NCBI GenBank assembly: GCA_034432755.1
Contig: DAOUBQ010000094.1
Span: 34,131-98,130, forward strand
Direction of reading: 5' to 3'
DNA from: UBA5195 sp034432755
GTDB taxonomy: Bacteria > Chloroflexota > Anaerolineae > Anaerolineales > Villigracilaceae
Length of the DNA: 64,000 nucleotides
A program made the translations under genes and the position numbers. Every line of letters starts with the position of its first letter. Positions within the stretch are counted from its first letter, which is position 1. Shown here piece by piece: positions 49,920 to 59,125 of this stretch. Below the pieces are notes generated by a model that saw nothing but the letters and a program-made list of their open reading frames with translations, ran no database searches and was not told the DNA's origin.

Positions 49920-52195
49920 TGCGCTGGGTAGACGCCCCACACCCGTCTTTTTCCCTTTCTGGATATTCGGAACTGGTCTCCGCCGCTCTCATTCAGCGCG
50001 GAATCCGGACTCTTGACGAAGCCCGCGCCTTCCTCCACCCCGATTCATACCCGCCGACGCCTGCTTCCGCGCTGCCAGGCATAGATTTGGCCCTGGAGCG
50101 GGTCTCGTCCGCCCTCCGCCGCCGCGAGCGCATCGTCATCTGGGGCGATTTCGACGTGGACGGACAAACCGCCACTGCGATACTCGTCGAAACCCTGCGC
50201 AGCCTCGGCGCAGACGTGACCTACTACATCCCCGTCCGCGCGCGGGAAAGCCACGGCGTTCACCTCCCGCGCCTGAAGGAAATCATCGACCACGGCGCGC
50301 AACTGATTATCACCTGCGATACCGGCATCACCGCCCACGAAGCCGTCCGCTATGCCGCCTCGCGCGGGGTGGACATGGTCATCACCGACCATCACGACCT
50401 GGGCGAAACGTTACCTCCCGCCGTTGCCGTCACCAACCCCAAACTCCTGCCGCCAGAACATCCCCTCGCCCACCTGCCCGGCGCAGGGGTGGCGTATAAA
50501 CTGGCAGAATCGCTTCTGGCAGTCACCCCCCCAGCCCCGCTTGACCATCACCAATTGCTCGATTTAGTGGCCCTCGGCGCCGTCGCCGACCTGGCCATTT
50601 TACGCGGCGATACGCGCTACCTCGTCCAAAAAGGATTGCAGGCGCTGCGCAACACGCAACGCCTGGGGCTGAAAACCATGCTCGAACTGGCCGAACTCAA
50701 ACCCGAACACCTCACCGAAAGTCACATCGGGTTCACGCTGGGGCCGCGCCTGAACGCCCTGGGGCGGCTGGAAGACGCCAACCCGGCGGTTGATTTGCTC
50801 ACCACGCAAGACCCCGTCCGCGCGCGGGTGCTGGCAACCCACCTGGAAGGCCTGAACGCGCAGCGCAAACTGCTCTGCGACCAGGTGACGATGGCCGCCG
50901 AAGCCCAACTGCGCGCCGACCCCTCGCTGCTGGCTGCGCCGGTCCTGCTGCTGGCGGGCAAAGACTGGCCGGGCGGCGTGGTGGGCATTGTGGCAGCGCG
51001 CATGGTCGAGCGCTACGGCAAACCCGCCATCCTAATGACCAGCGGCGCAGATGGCATCACACGCGGCTCGGCACGCTCCATCCCCGGTTTGCACATCACC
51101 GAGGCCATTGCCGCCCAAAAAGACATTCTGCGCAACTACGGCGGCCACCCCATGGCAGCCGGTCTCGGCCTGGAAACCGAAAAACTGCCCGAATTTCGCA
51201 AGCGGCTCTCGAAAACGGTGGAACAGATGCTGGAGGAAGCCCAAATTGAGGAGGCCACGCTCGAAATTGACGCCTGGCTGGGGCTGGAGCAAATCTCGCT
51301 CGAACTGGCCGCCGATATCGAGCAGTTGGCGCCCTTTGGGCCGGGCAACGAGCGCCTTGTTCTGGCAAGCCGCAACCTGGCGCTCAAATCTAACGCGCAG
51401 GTCGGCAAGGGCGGCGAACATGTGCGGCTGACGGTTTCCGATGAAGCGGGGAACAAACTGCCGGTGCTGTGGTGGAACGGAGGCAGCCAGGAACTGCCCC
51501 AGGGCCGCTTTGACCTGGCCTACACCATCCGCACGAGCAATCACAAAGGCCAACAACAGGTCACGGTGGAGTTGGTGGATTTTCAAGAGACAGAACATGC
51601 GCCGGTGGAGGTGAAACGCCAGCGGGTGGAAATGGAGGACTGGCGCGGCGCGGAAAATGCGCGGGAAAAATTGACCCTTGACCATAGACCAGCGACGATG
51701 ACAATCTGGGCCGAGGGCGAACACAAAAAAGCGGTGAACGGCAAGGGGCGGCACGAACTCGAAGCAGCGGAAACGCTGGTCATCTGGACCACCCCGCCCT
51801 ATGGGGACGTGTTGCGCGAGGTGTTGGAACGAGTCAAGCCCCAAAAAGTCATCCTGGTCTGCGAAGAGCCGGAATGGGATTTCTTGACGCGGCTGGCGGG
51901 AGTGGTCAAGTTTGTGTTGAATCAGCGCGGCGGGCGGGTTTCGCTCGTGGAACTGGCGGCGGCCACCGGGGAGCGGTTGGCGGCAGTCCGCCTGGGGCTG
52001 GAATATTTCTCGAAACGGGGGCAGGTGACAGTCCAGGCTGAATCCGACGGAGAAATGCTGCTCGCCGCCTACAATGCGCGGGCGGATGAACCCGCCGCAG
52101 CCGAGATTAAATCCCAAATCGAAAAAATGACGGCTGAGTCGGCAGCCTATCGCCGCCTGTTCAGCAGGAATCCAAACCCAATCGAGGCAGTATGA
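49919..52195 (+). CDS. recJ: Single-strand DNA exonuclease RecJ
   Basis: The 758-residue protein has the DHH motifs IVIWGDFDVDGQTA, LIITCDTG and MVITDHHDLGE, the DHHA1 GPRLNALGRLEDANPAVDLL segment and DWPGGVVGIVAARMVERYGKPAI, then an OB fold, plus a C-terminal ~180-residue extension (from about residue 575) with a winged-helix-like end. It degrades 5'-ended ssDNA in recombination and mismatch repair. The extension is unusual relative to E. coli RecJ but common outside proteobacteria. It overlaps both neighbours by 1-4 bases. Confidence 0.93.
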   Translation: MRWVDAPHPSFSLSGYSELVSAALIQRGIRTLDEARAFLHPDSYPPTPASALPGIDLALERVSSALRRRERIVIWGDFDVDGQTATAILVETLRSLGADVTYYIPVRARESHGVHLPRLKEIIDHGAQLIITCDTGITAHEAVRYAASRGVDMVITDHHDLGETLPPAVAVTNPKLLPPEHPLAHLPGAGVAYKLAESLLAVTPPAPLDHHQLLDLVALGAVADLAILRGDTRYLVQKGLQALRNTQRLGLKTMLELAELKPEHLTESHIGFTLGPRLNALGRLEDANPAVDLLTTQDPVRARVLATHLEGLNAQRKLLCDQVTMAAEAQLRADPSLLAAPVLLLAGKDWPGGVVGIVAARMVERYGKPAILMTSGADGITRGSARSIPGLHITEAIAAQKDILRNYGGHPMAAGLGLETEKLPEFRKRLSKTVEQMLEEAQIEEATLEIDAWLGLEQISLELAADIEQLAPFGPGNERLVLASRNLALKSNAQVGKGGEHVRLTVSDEAGNKLPVLWWNGGSQELPQGRFDLAYTIRTSNHKGQQQVTVELVDFQETEHAPVEVKRQRVEMEDWRGAENAREKLTLDHRPATMTIWAEGEHKKAVNGKGRHELEAAETLVIWTTPPYGDVLREVLERVKPQKVILVCEEPEWDFLTRLAGVVKFVLNQRGGRVSLVELAAATGERLAAVRLGLEYFSKRGQVTVQAESDGEMLLAAYNARADEPAAAEIKSQIEKMTAESAAYRRLFSRNPNPIEAV

Positions 52196-52623
52196 GACGA
52201 CTTCCGGGGCATGGGGCATGTTTTGTGTGCGGGCCGGAGAACCCGCGCAGTATTGGGCTGACCTGGTTCGAGGCCGATGGCGAGATTTTCGCGGAGTTCG
52301 CCTTCGACGAGGGCCAGCAGGGGCCGCCCTCCCACCTGCACGGCGGGGCTTCGGCAGCCGTGCTGGATGAAGCCATGGGCGCGGCGGTCTGGACGGCAGG
52401 GCTGCGGGTGGTGGCGGTGAACCTGGAAATCAATTACAAACAGCCGGTACCGTTGGGACAGCGCGTGACCATCCATGCGCGGGTGCAGGAACGGCAGGAG
52501 CGCAAGGTGCTAACCACGAGTGAATTGCGGCTGGCCGATGGCTCGGTGGCAGTGACCGGACGCGGGATTTATGTCCCGGCGCCCCATCTTGTAGGAGCAG
52601 AAAAAGTTAAGTTTGAGAGTTAA
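52192..52623 (+). CDS. PaaI-like hotdog-fold thioesterase
   Basis: The 143-residue protein has CFVCGPENPRSIGLTWFEADG, the catalytic HLHGGASAAVLDEAMG segment of the 4HBT/PaaI hotdog family, and VNLEINYKQPVPLGQRVTIHARV. It probably hydrolyses an acyl-CoA. Its ATG overlaps the recJ stop (ATGA), an apparently accidental operon partner. The substrate is unknown. Confidence 0.87.
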   Translation: MRRLPGHGACFVCGPENPRSIGLTWFEADGEIFAEFAFDEGQQGPPSHLHGGASAAVLDEAMGAAVWTAGLRVVAVNLEINYKQPVPLGQRVTIHARVQERQERKVLTTSELRLADGSVAVTGRGIYVPAPHLVGAEKVKFES

Positions 52624-52641
52624 CACAAATCCATCTGCCCG

Positions 52642-52673
52642 TTGACCAATCTCTTATACCCCGATGATACAAT
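52642..52673 (+). promoter_or_regulatory. Leaderless promoter of the GAF-PAS kinase gene
   Basis: TTGACC (52642-52647) and TACAAT (52668-52673; alternatively GATACA at 52666) precede the ATG at 52680 by six bases; no ribosome site exists. Confidence 0.55.
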
Positions 52674-52679
52674 AACGCC

Positions 52680-54218
52680 ATGTTGCCCGATTTCCGCGTC
52701 CGCCAGCGCGATTACCTGCTCGAAATCACCCGCACCATCACTCAGGAACTCGACCTGCAGAAGGTGCTTAAACGCATCCTGCGCATCTCAATTGAGATGT
52801 TGGCGGGGCAGGCCGGGTTGATTGCGCTGCGGGAGGTCAAATCATGGAAGGTGGCCGCTGCGCAGGGCATTCCGCCGGCCTTCTTGCGCTATCTCGAACC
52901 GCTGCTGGAAGAAGAACAGGTTGCCGAGCTGAATGTTGGCGAACTCAACCGCATGTTGCAAGAGTTGACTTACACGGCCAGCATGGGCCTGTTGAATGGC
53001 ACAGCCCTGCCCCTCATGACGCACGGCGCGGTGATTGGCGTTATCTTTATTTTTCGCTCTTATCCGGACTTATTCTCGGCCAACGATAAACAACTGCTGC
53101 AATCCTTCGCCGATCAGGCCGCGATTGCCGTTTTCAATGCCAAATTATATGGGCAAATTACGGTCGAGAAACAGCGGCTCGATGCCTTAATCGATTCTGC
53201 TGCGGATGGAATCTTGATTCTGAACGCCGACCACAGCATCGAGCGCGTCAACGACGCCTTCGAGCGCATCTACGGCAAAACCGACGATGAATTGCGCGGC
53301 AAAAAGCACGAGGAAGTCATCCGCTGGGCGCGCAAACCAGTCGGACTGACGCTGGAGGAAGCCGAACAAGACGGCTGGCCGCCAACCCCCAACGCGCACC
53401 TCTACGTCGAAGGAGATATGCTGCGCGCCGATGAACAAATGCCGTTCATCCCGGTTGGCATTACTTACGCGCCCTTAATGACCGCCGAGGGCGAACTGCA
53501 AAACGTGATTGTGACCGTGCGCGACATCACCCACTTCCGCAATGCCGAGGAAATCAAGGCAACGTTTATCTCCATCGTCAGCCACGAACTGAAAACGCCG
53601 GTCGCGCTCATCAAGGGCTATGCCTCCACCCTGCGGCGCGACGATGCCCGCTGGGACAAACACATCATCCAGGATTCGCTGGCCGTCATCGAAGAAGAAG
53701 CCGACCGGCTGACCAAGATGATTGAGGACCTGCTGGATGCTTCACGGCTGCAGGCGGGCGGCCTTTCGCTGAAGCGGACGGATGTGGCCCTGCCCTCCCT
53801 GGCCCGACGCCTGGCTGAACGCTTTCAGACCCAGACGAAAAAACACGCTCTCAACGTCGATTTTCCTGCTGAATTTCCCATCATATTGGCCGATGAAACC
53901 CGCATTGAGCAAGTGTTGTCGAATCTCATCTCGAACGCTATTAAATATGCACCGAAAGGCAACATTTGCATCGGCGGGCAGGTGCGACCGGAACAGGTTA
54001 TCCTCTGCGTAAGCGACGAAGGCCCCGGCATCGACCCGCACGACATGCCACACATTTTTGACCGCTTCTACCGGGCCGAGGGCGCCGTCCGCAAGACAAA
54101 AGGCGCCGGGCTGGGACTGTATCTCGCCCGCGCCATTGTTGAAGCGCACGGCGGGCGGATGTGGGTGGACCCGAAACCCGGCGCAGGGGCGCGAATCTGT
54201 TTTTCGCTGCCAAGATAA
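52680..54218 (+). CDS. GAF-PAS sensor histidine kinase
   Basis: The 512-residue soluble kinase has a GAF domain (residues ~15-165, EITRTITQELDLQKVLKRILRISIEML), a PAS domain (~175-290, LDALIDSAADGILILNADHSIERVNDAFERIYG), HisKA with H-box SIVSHELKTPVALIKGYASTL and HATPase (NLISNAIKYAPKG, VSDEGPGIDPHDMPHIFDRFYRA, GAGLGLYLARAIVEAHGG). There is no membrane segment and no partner regulator nearby. It probably senses an intracellular ligand or redox state. It appears to have a leaderless mRNA. Confidence 0.92.
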   Translation: MLPDFRVRQRDYLLEITRTITQELDLQKVLKRILRISIEMLAGQAGLIALREVKSWKVAAAQGIPPAFLRYLEPLLEEEQVAELNVGELNRMLQELTYTASMGLLNGTALPLMTHGAVIGVIFIFRSYPDLFSANDKQLLQSFADQAAIAVFNAKLYGQITVEKQRLDALIDSAADGILILNADHSIERVNDAFERIYGKTDDELRGKKHEEVIRWARKPVGLTLEEAEQDGWPPTPNAHLYVEGDMLRADEQMPFIPVGITYAPLMTAEGELQNVIVTVRDITHFRNAEEIKATFISIVSHELKTPVALIKGYASTLRRDDARWDKHIIQDSLAVIEEEADRLTKMIEDLLDASRLQAGGLSLKRTDVALPSLARRLAERFQTQTKKHALNVDFPAEFPIILADETRIEQVLSNLISNAIKYAPKGNICIGGQVRPEQVILCVSDEGPGIDPHDMPHIFDRFYRAEGAVRKTKGAGLGLYLARAIVEAHGGRMWVDPKPGAGARICFSLPR

Positions 54219-54349
54219 CCGCCCGCCAGTGGTAAAATAAGCCGCTTACCGAACGCGCCAAATGTCTCGGTGCGCGTTCCGCTTCGAATGGACAATCCAA
54301 AATCGCCAATCTAAAATCACCCATCCAAAATCAGAAATCGGAAATCCCC

Positions 54350-55714
54350 ATGCCACAAACCCAAATTGCCTGTCCCCGCTGCCGCCAGAGCATCCCTGCC
54401 CAGGTGGAGCAGTTGTTCGATGTGACCAGCGACCCCGCCGCCAAACAGCGCCTGCTTGGCAGGGTCTCCAACTACGCCCGCTGTCCGTTCTGCGGTTTTG
54501 AAGGCCCCCTGGCAACACCCATCGTGTACCACGATAATGAGAAAGAACTGCTCTTGACCTACTTTCCACCCGAATTGGGGCTGCCCGTCAACGAGCAGGA
54601 AAAACTGATTGGGCCATTAATTTCGCAGGTTACAAACAAACTGCCCGCCGAGAAACGCAAGGGCTACCTGCTGCGCCCGCAGAGTTTCCTGACCTACCAG
54701 AGCATGATTGAGAAAATCCTGGAAAAAGACGGCGTCACCAAAGAAATGCTCGACGACCAGCAGAAGCGCGTCTCGCTCATCCAGCGCTTGATGGAAGCGA
54801 CCTCACCCGAGGTGCGCACCGCTATCATCAAAGAAAACACGGCCATGCTCGATGAGACCTTCTTTGCCCTGTTCAACCGCCTGCTCGAAGCCGCGCTCCA
54901 ATCGGGGCAGCAATCCGCCGCCCAGGCGATGGCCGCCTTGCAAGAAGAACTGCTCGAACATTCGGACTATGGCCGCAAAGTCCGCGCTCAGATGGGTGAG
55001 TTAGAAGCCGCCGTCAAATCGCTGCAGGAAGCCGGGCAGGGCCTGACCCGCGAAAAATTGCTCGACATTTTCCTGGCTGCCCCAACCGAAGCGCGCCTGC
55101 AAGCCCTGGTCAGCATGACCCGTAATGGCCTGGATTACTCGTTTTTCCAGATTCTGACCGAACGCATCGACAAATCGAGCGGCGCAGAACGCGCCAAACT
55201 GGAAGATTTGCGCACCAAAGTGCTCGATTACACCAACCAGATTGACAAAGCGGTTGAAGAACAGATGAAGCAAGCCGAGCAGATGATTGAATCAATTTTA
55301 GCTGCGCCAGATGTGGCCCAGGCCACCGTCCAAAACCTGAGCGCGTTCCAAAGCGATGTGGTGGTACAGGTGCTCGAATCGAAGCTCCAGGAAGCCAATC
55401 GCAAAATGGACTCCGCCCGGATGCAGAAACTCCAGCAAATGGTAGCCGTGCTGCAACAAGCCAGCACCCCGCCCGAACTGGCGCTCATCAACGAACTGCT
55501 CGAAGTCGCCGACGACGAAACCGTCTTGGCGCACAAACTCAAGGAACACGAAGCCGAAATCGGCGAGGAATTGAGCGGCATGATTGCCGGGCTGATGAAT
55601 CAGGTCGAACAGCAGGCCGCCAAAGACCCCAATTCCGGCGAAATCCTGAAACGGCTTGAAATCCTCTACCGGGCCATCCTGAAAAAAACGATGCAGAAGA
55701 ACCTGGGACAGTAA
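54350..55714 (+). CDS. CpXC-domain protein with helical body
   Basis: The 454-residue protein starts with a zinc-binding CpXC domain (ACPRCRQSIPAQVEQLFDV ... YARCPFCGFEGPL) and continues with ~400 residues of Ala/Glu/Gln-rich helix with coiled-coil character. CpXC proteins are widespread in Chloroflexota but uncharacterised. It may be a scaffold or a metal-dependent regulator. The gap before it (54219-54349) holds AATCCAAAATC-type simple repeats and no clear promoter. A terminator follows. Confidence 0.75.
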   Translation: MPQTQIACPRCRQSIPAQVEQLFDVTSDPAAKQRLLGRVSNYARCPFCGFEGPLATPIVYHDNEKELLLTYFPPELGLPVNEQEKLIGPLISQVTNKLPAEKRKGYLLRPQSFLTYQSMIEKILEKDGVTKEMLDDQQKRVSLIQRLMEATSPEVRTAIIKENTAMLDETFFALFNRLLEAALQSGQQSAAQAMAALQEELLEHSDYGRKVRAQMGELEAAVKSLQEAGQGLTREKLLDIFLAAPTEARLQALVSMTRNGLDYSFFQILTERIDKSSGAERAKLEDLRTKVLDYTNQIDKAVEEQMKQAEQMIESILAAPDVAQATVQNLSAFQSDVVVQVLESKLQEANRKMDSARMQKLQQMVAVLQQASTPPELALINELLEVADDETVLAHKLKEHEAEIGEELSGMIAGLMNQVEQQAAKDPNSGEILKRLEILYRAILKKTMQKNLGQ

Positions 55715-55722
55715 TCCAAAAC

Positions 55723-55751
55723 AAAAAGACCGGAAATTCTCCGGTCTTTTT
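55723..55751. terminator. Bidirectional terminator between CpXC gene and tRNA-Leu
   Basis: AAAAAGACCGGA (55723-55734) pairs with TCCGGTCTTTTT (55740-55751). It ends both the plus-strand CpXC gene and the minus-strand tRNA. Confidence 0.88.
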
Positions 55752-55758
55752 GTTCCAG

Positions 55759-55840
55759 TGCGCTGGAGAGGACTTGAACCTCCACGGCTCTCGCCACATG
55801 GCCCTCAACCATGCCTGTCTGCCAATTCCAGCACCAGCGC
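55759..55840 (-). tRNA. tRNA-Leu (anticodon GAG)
   Basis: An 82-base class II tRNA: acceptor GCGCTGG with CCAGCGC and discriminator A, D arm CTG/CAG, anticodon stem CATGG/CCATG around loop TTGAGGG giving anticodon GAG, an extended variable arm (TGGCGAGAGCCG) and T arm GGAGG TTCAAGT CCTCT. It should read leucine codons CUC and CUU. The CCA end is not encoded. It lies alone on the minus strand between two plus-strand genes. Confidence 0.95.
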
Positions 55841-55852
55841 GGGCAAGGACGT

Positions 55853-55880
55853 ATTATAATCACGTTCTCTTGCGTGTCAA
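55853..55880 (-). promoter_or_regulatory. Promoter of tRNA-Leu
   Basis: On the minus strand TTGACA (55880-55875) and TATAAT (55858-55853), both perfect consensus, at 16-base spacing, 12 bases before the mature tRNA 5' end. Confidence 0.85.
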
Positions 55881-55948
55881 GCACTACCCACTTTTCAAAT
55901 TACTTTGACGATTATATTACGATACATCGCACCAAGGAGCCATTTATT

Positions 55949-56965
55949 ATGACCAAAATCGTTCTCGACGCAATGGGCAGTGACCATTATCCAACCCCCG
56001 ATGTAGTCGGCGCCGTGCTGGCCGCCCGCGAATATGGCGTGGAAGTCATCCTGGTTGGCGACGAGGCCAAAATCAAACCAGTGCTGGAGGCCCAAAACCC
56101 GGGCAATTTGCCTATTCGCATCGTCCACGCCCCCGAAATGCTGACCATGGAAGACAAAGGCATGGCGCTGGCCCTCAAAGCCCGCCGCCCCAACGCCAAA
56201 AATTCGATGGCGATTGGAATTGACCTGGTCAAAAATGGCGAAGCGGATGCCTTCGTCACCGCCGGGAATACCGGCGCAGCCATGGCGACGGCCTACTTTC
56301 GGCTGGGAACGATTGAGGGCGTTGATTTGCCCGCCCTGGCCCCGGTCTTTCCCACCGCCACCGGCTCATGCGTGGTGCTGGACATCGGCGCCAACCCGGA
56401 AGTAAAACCCGAAAACCTGTACCAATTCGCCATTCTGGGCAGCATCTACGCCGAGAAAGTGCGCGGGGTCAAGAATCCCAAAGTCGGGTTAATTTCCAAT
56501 GGCGAGGAAGAAGGCAAAGGCAACCAGAACGTCAAAGAAGCCACGCCCCTGCTGAAGGGCGCGGGGCTGAATTTCGTTGGAAACGTGGAAGGCAAAGAAG
56601 TGATTGGCGGGGTGGTAGATGTGGCCGTCATTGATGGCTTTGCAGGCAACATCATGCTTAAAACCTCCGAAGCCGTTGCCAAACTGATTGTGGATAAAAT
56701 CAAAGAAGCCATCAAAACCGGCGGGCCGCTGGCCATGCTGGGCGGAATTTTGGTCAAACCGGCGCTGGGCAAAATCAAGAAACTGCTCGACCCCAGCGAA
56801 GAAGGCGCAGCCCCGCTGCTCGGCGTCAACGGGCTGGTCTTCATTGGGCATGGCCGCTCCGATGAAATCGCCATCAAAAACGCCATTCGTGTGGCAAAAA
56901 ACGCCGCCGAAGCAAAAGTCATTGAAGCCATGCGAGACGGAATCCGCGAACGCCTGGCCGCTTAA
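55949..56965 (+). CDS. plsX: Phosphate acyltransferase PlsX
   Basis: The 338-residue protein starts at the ATG at 55949 after AAGGAG (55934-55939); the longer frame covers the tRNA. It has IVLDAMGSDHYPTPDVVGAV, the TAGNTGAAMA motif, LDIGANPEVKPENLYQFA, LISNGEEEGKGN and VDGFAGNI-like AVIDGFAGNIMLKTSEA. It makes acyl-phosphate from acyl-ACP for phospholipid synthesis. The next gene is fabF, 15 bases away, a normal fatty-acid operon. Confidence 0.95.
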   Translation: MTKIVLDAMGSDHYPTPDVVGAVLAAREYGVEVILVGDEAKIKPVLEAQNPGNLPIRIVHAPEMLTMEDKGMALALKARRPNAKNSMAIGIDLVKNGEADAFVTAGNTGAAMATAYFRLGTIEGVDLPALAPVFPTATGSCVVLDIGANPEVKPENLYQFAILGSIYAEKVRGVKNPKVGLISNGEEEGKGNQNVKEATPLLKGAGLNFVGNVEGKEVIGGVVDVAVIDGFAGNIMLKTSEAVAKLIVDKIKEAIKTGGPLAMLGGILVKPALGKIKKLLDPSEEGAAPLLGVNGLVFIGHGRSDEIAIKNAIRVAKNAAEAKVIEAMRDGIRERLAA

Positions 56966-56980
56966 CCTGGAAAGCAAACC

Positions 56981-58249
56981 ATGAATCAGAATTCATCCAC
57001 TCCACAACCCCGCCGCCGGGTCGTCATCACCGGCATGGGCGCAGTCAGCGTCATCGGCACCGGATTACAAACCTACTGGCAAAACCTCAAGGCCGGAAAA
57101 TCAGGCATCCGCCGCATTACACAGTTTGACGCCAGTAAATTTCCCTGCCAGATTGCCGGAGAAGTGCCAGATTTCGACCCCAGCCTTTACATGGACCGCA
57201 AGGAAGCCCGCCGCGTGCCGCGCTCGGCGCAATTCGGTTTTGCCGCCGCCAAACTGGCTGTGGAAGATGCCAGGCTGCCCACCCCGCTCGCGGAGCCGGA
57301 ACGCAGCGGCGTGGCTTTTGGGACGGCCATCGGCGGGCTCGACCGCGCCAGCGAGGGCATTGACATCATCCGCAGCCAGGGCTACGACCGCCTGAATCCC
57401 TTTGTCGTGCCAACTTCGCTGGTCAACACCAGCGCCTACCTCGTTTCGCAAGGCTTCCAGGCCTTGGGACCTTCCACCACCATCGGCACAGCCTGCGCCA
57501 CCGGCACCCAGGCGGTTGGCGAAGGATTAGAAATGATTCGGCGCGGCACAGCAGACCTGGTGCTGGCAGGCGGCACAGAGGGCCTGATTGCCGATTTCGC
57601 CATCGGCGGGTTCTGCGCCATGCGCGCCCTGCCCATCAATTACAACGACAACCCCGAAAAAGCCTCCCGCCCCTTTGATAAAGACCGCGAGGGCTTCGTT
57701 TATTCAGAAGGCGCAGCGGTGCTGATACTCGAATCGCTCGAACATGCCCTGGCGCGCGGCGCGCGAATTTACGCCGAAGTGGCCGGGCAGGCCTCCTCTT
57801 CTGATGGCTTTCACATGGCCCAGCCCGACCCCGAAGCTGCCGGACCCGCCCGCGCCATGAAGTGGGCCATCGCCGACGCTGGGCTGACCCCCGCCGAGGT
57901 GGATTACATCAACGCCCACGGCACATCCACCCCGCTCAATGACCTGACCGAAACCCGTGCTATCAAAGCCGTTTTTGGCGACCAGGCCTACAAAGTGGCC
58001 ATCAGTTCGGTCAAGTCTATGCTGGGGCATGCCATGGGCGCATCCGGCGCGCTGGAGGCCATTGCCTGTGCGATGACCCTGTATGAGGGCATCATCCCGC
58101 CGACCATTAACTACACCACCCCCGACCCCGAACTCGACCTGGATTACGTCCCCAATGCAGCGCGCAAGGCCGATGTGCAGGTCGCGCTCTCCAATTCTTT
58201 CGGTTTGGGCGGGCAAAATGCCTGTGTGGTGCTGAAGAAGTACAAGTAA
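56981..58249 (+). CDS. fabF: Beta-ketoacyl-ACP synthase II (FabF)
   Basis: The 422-residue condensing enzyme carries the Cys-His-His triad: Cys172 in TIGTACATGTQAVGEG, the NAHGTSTPLND histidine, and SSVKSMLGHAMGASGALE histidine, plus the GGTEGLI and SNSFGLGGQNA motifs. It elongates fatty acyl-ACP with malonyl-ACP. It follows plsX; fabH, fabD and fabG are not in the window. It is about the usual length of FabF. Confidence 0.94.
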   Translation: MNQNSSTPQPRRRVVITGMGAVSVIGTGLQTYWQNLKAGKSGIRRITQFDASKFPCQIAGEVPDFDPSLYMDRKEARRVPRSAQFGFAAAKLAVEDARLPTPLAEPERSGVAFGTAIGGLDRASEGIDIIRSQGYDRLNPFVVPTSLVNTSAYLVSQGFQALGPSTTIGTACATGTQAVGEGLEMIRRGTADLVLAGGTEGLIADFAIGGFCAMRALPINYNDNPEKASRPFDKDREGFVYSEGAAVLILESLEHALARGARIYAEVAGQASSSDGFHMAQPDPEAAGPARAMKWAIADAGLTPAEVDYINAHGTSTPLNDLTETRAIKAVFGDQAYKVAISSVKSMLGHAMGASGALEAIACAMTLYEGIIPPTINYTTPDPELDLDYVPNAARKADVQVALSNSFGLGGQNACVVLKKYK

Positions 58250-58264
58250 ATCACCGAGGTATTC

Positions 58265-58966
58265 ATGAAAGTCTTCTCGAACGAAAAAGTCATCAAACGC
58301 AACACCCAAATCGGAAAATATGCCAGCATCGCGGCCCTGCTCATCCTGGCGGGCGGCATGGTCGTCTCATTCACTATGCAGGAACAGGTCTACGTCGCTT
58401 TCGGCGCGTTGATGGTCGGTTTTATTCTCTCCCAATTTGGCATCTACTTTGGCAACCGCTTTGGCCGCCGCCCGCGCACCGACGAGCGCATCACCGCCGC
58501 ACTTAAGGGACTGACCAAAGACTATACGCTTTATCACTACCTGACCCCGGTGAATCACCTGCTGGTTGGCCCGGCGGGGGTCTGGGTTCTCGAACCCTAT
58601 TACCAGCGCGGCACCATCGCGTACGAAAAAGAACGCTGGCGGCAAAAAGGCGGCGGGTTCGTGCTTGGCTATCTCAAATTGTTTGCCCAAGAGGGATTAG
58701 GACGCCCCGACCTGGAAGTACAAGCCGATTTAGACACCCTGCGCAACGCCCTGAAAAAATCTCTGGGCGATGACCTGCCCCCCCTCAACGCTGCGCTGCT
58801 GTTTTATGACCCTCGGGCCGAAATCCAGGCGGATGAAGCCCCCCACCCGACGCTAAAAATAGACCAGTTGAAAGATTTTCTGCGCAAACGCGCCAAAGAA
58901 AACCCGCTCCCGCCCGAACAGGTCAAACGCATCCTCGATATCCTGCCCAAAGAGAGCGTTGAGTAA
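58265..58966 (+). CDS. Membrane protein with NERD-like domain
   Basis: The 233-residue protein has two N-terminal helices (residues ~18-36 and 41-62), then an RITAALKGLTKDYTLYHYLTPVNHLLVGPAGVWVLEPYYQRG segment resembling the nuclease-related NERD domain, and a charged C-terminal helix region. The nuclease-like residues are incomplete, so activity is doubtful. It follows fabF by 15 bases and is ended by a terminator. The function is unknown. Confidence 0.6.
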   Translation: MKVFSNEKVIKRNTQIGKYASIAALLILAGGMVVSFTMQEQVYVAFGALMVGFILSQFGIYFGNRFGRRPRTDERITAALKGLTKDYTLYHYLTPVNHLLVGPAGVWVLEPYYQRGTIAYEKERWRQKGGGFVLGYLKLFAQEGLGRPDLEVQADLDTLRNALKKSLGDDLPPLNAALLFYDPRAEIQADEAPHPTLKIDQLKDFLRKRAKENPLPPEQVKRILDILPKESVE

Positions 58967-58992
58967 GTCAAACCAAACTGCCATAGTACCGG

Positions 58993-59029
58993 AAACACGC
59001 TTCTGGAATTCACCAGGAGCGTGTTTTTT
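58993..59029 (+). terminator. Intrinsic terminator after 58966
   Basis: AAACACGCTTCTGG and CCAGGAGCGTGTTT form an interrupted stem, followed by TTT. Confidence 0.82.
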
Positions 59030-59125
59030 ATGGAGTTTTCGCCGCTCGTCTGGTGACAAAATCCACTTTCAACGCGCCGCTGCCTGTGCTACAAAAGAGT
59101 CATCCATCTGATAAAAGGAGACTCC

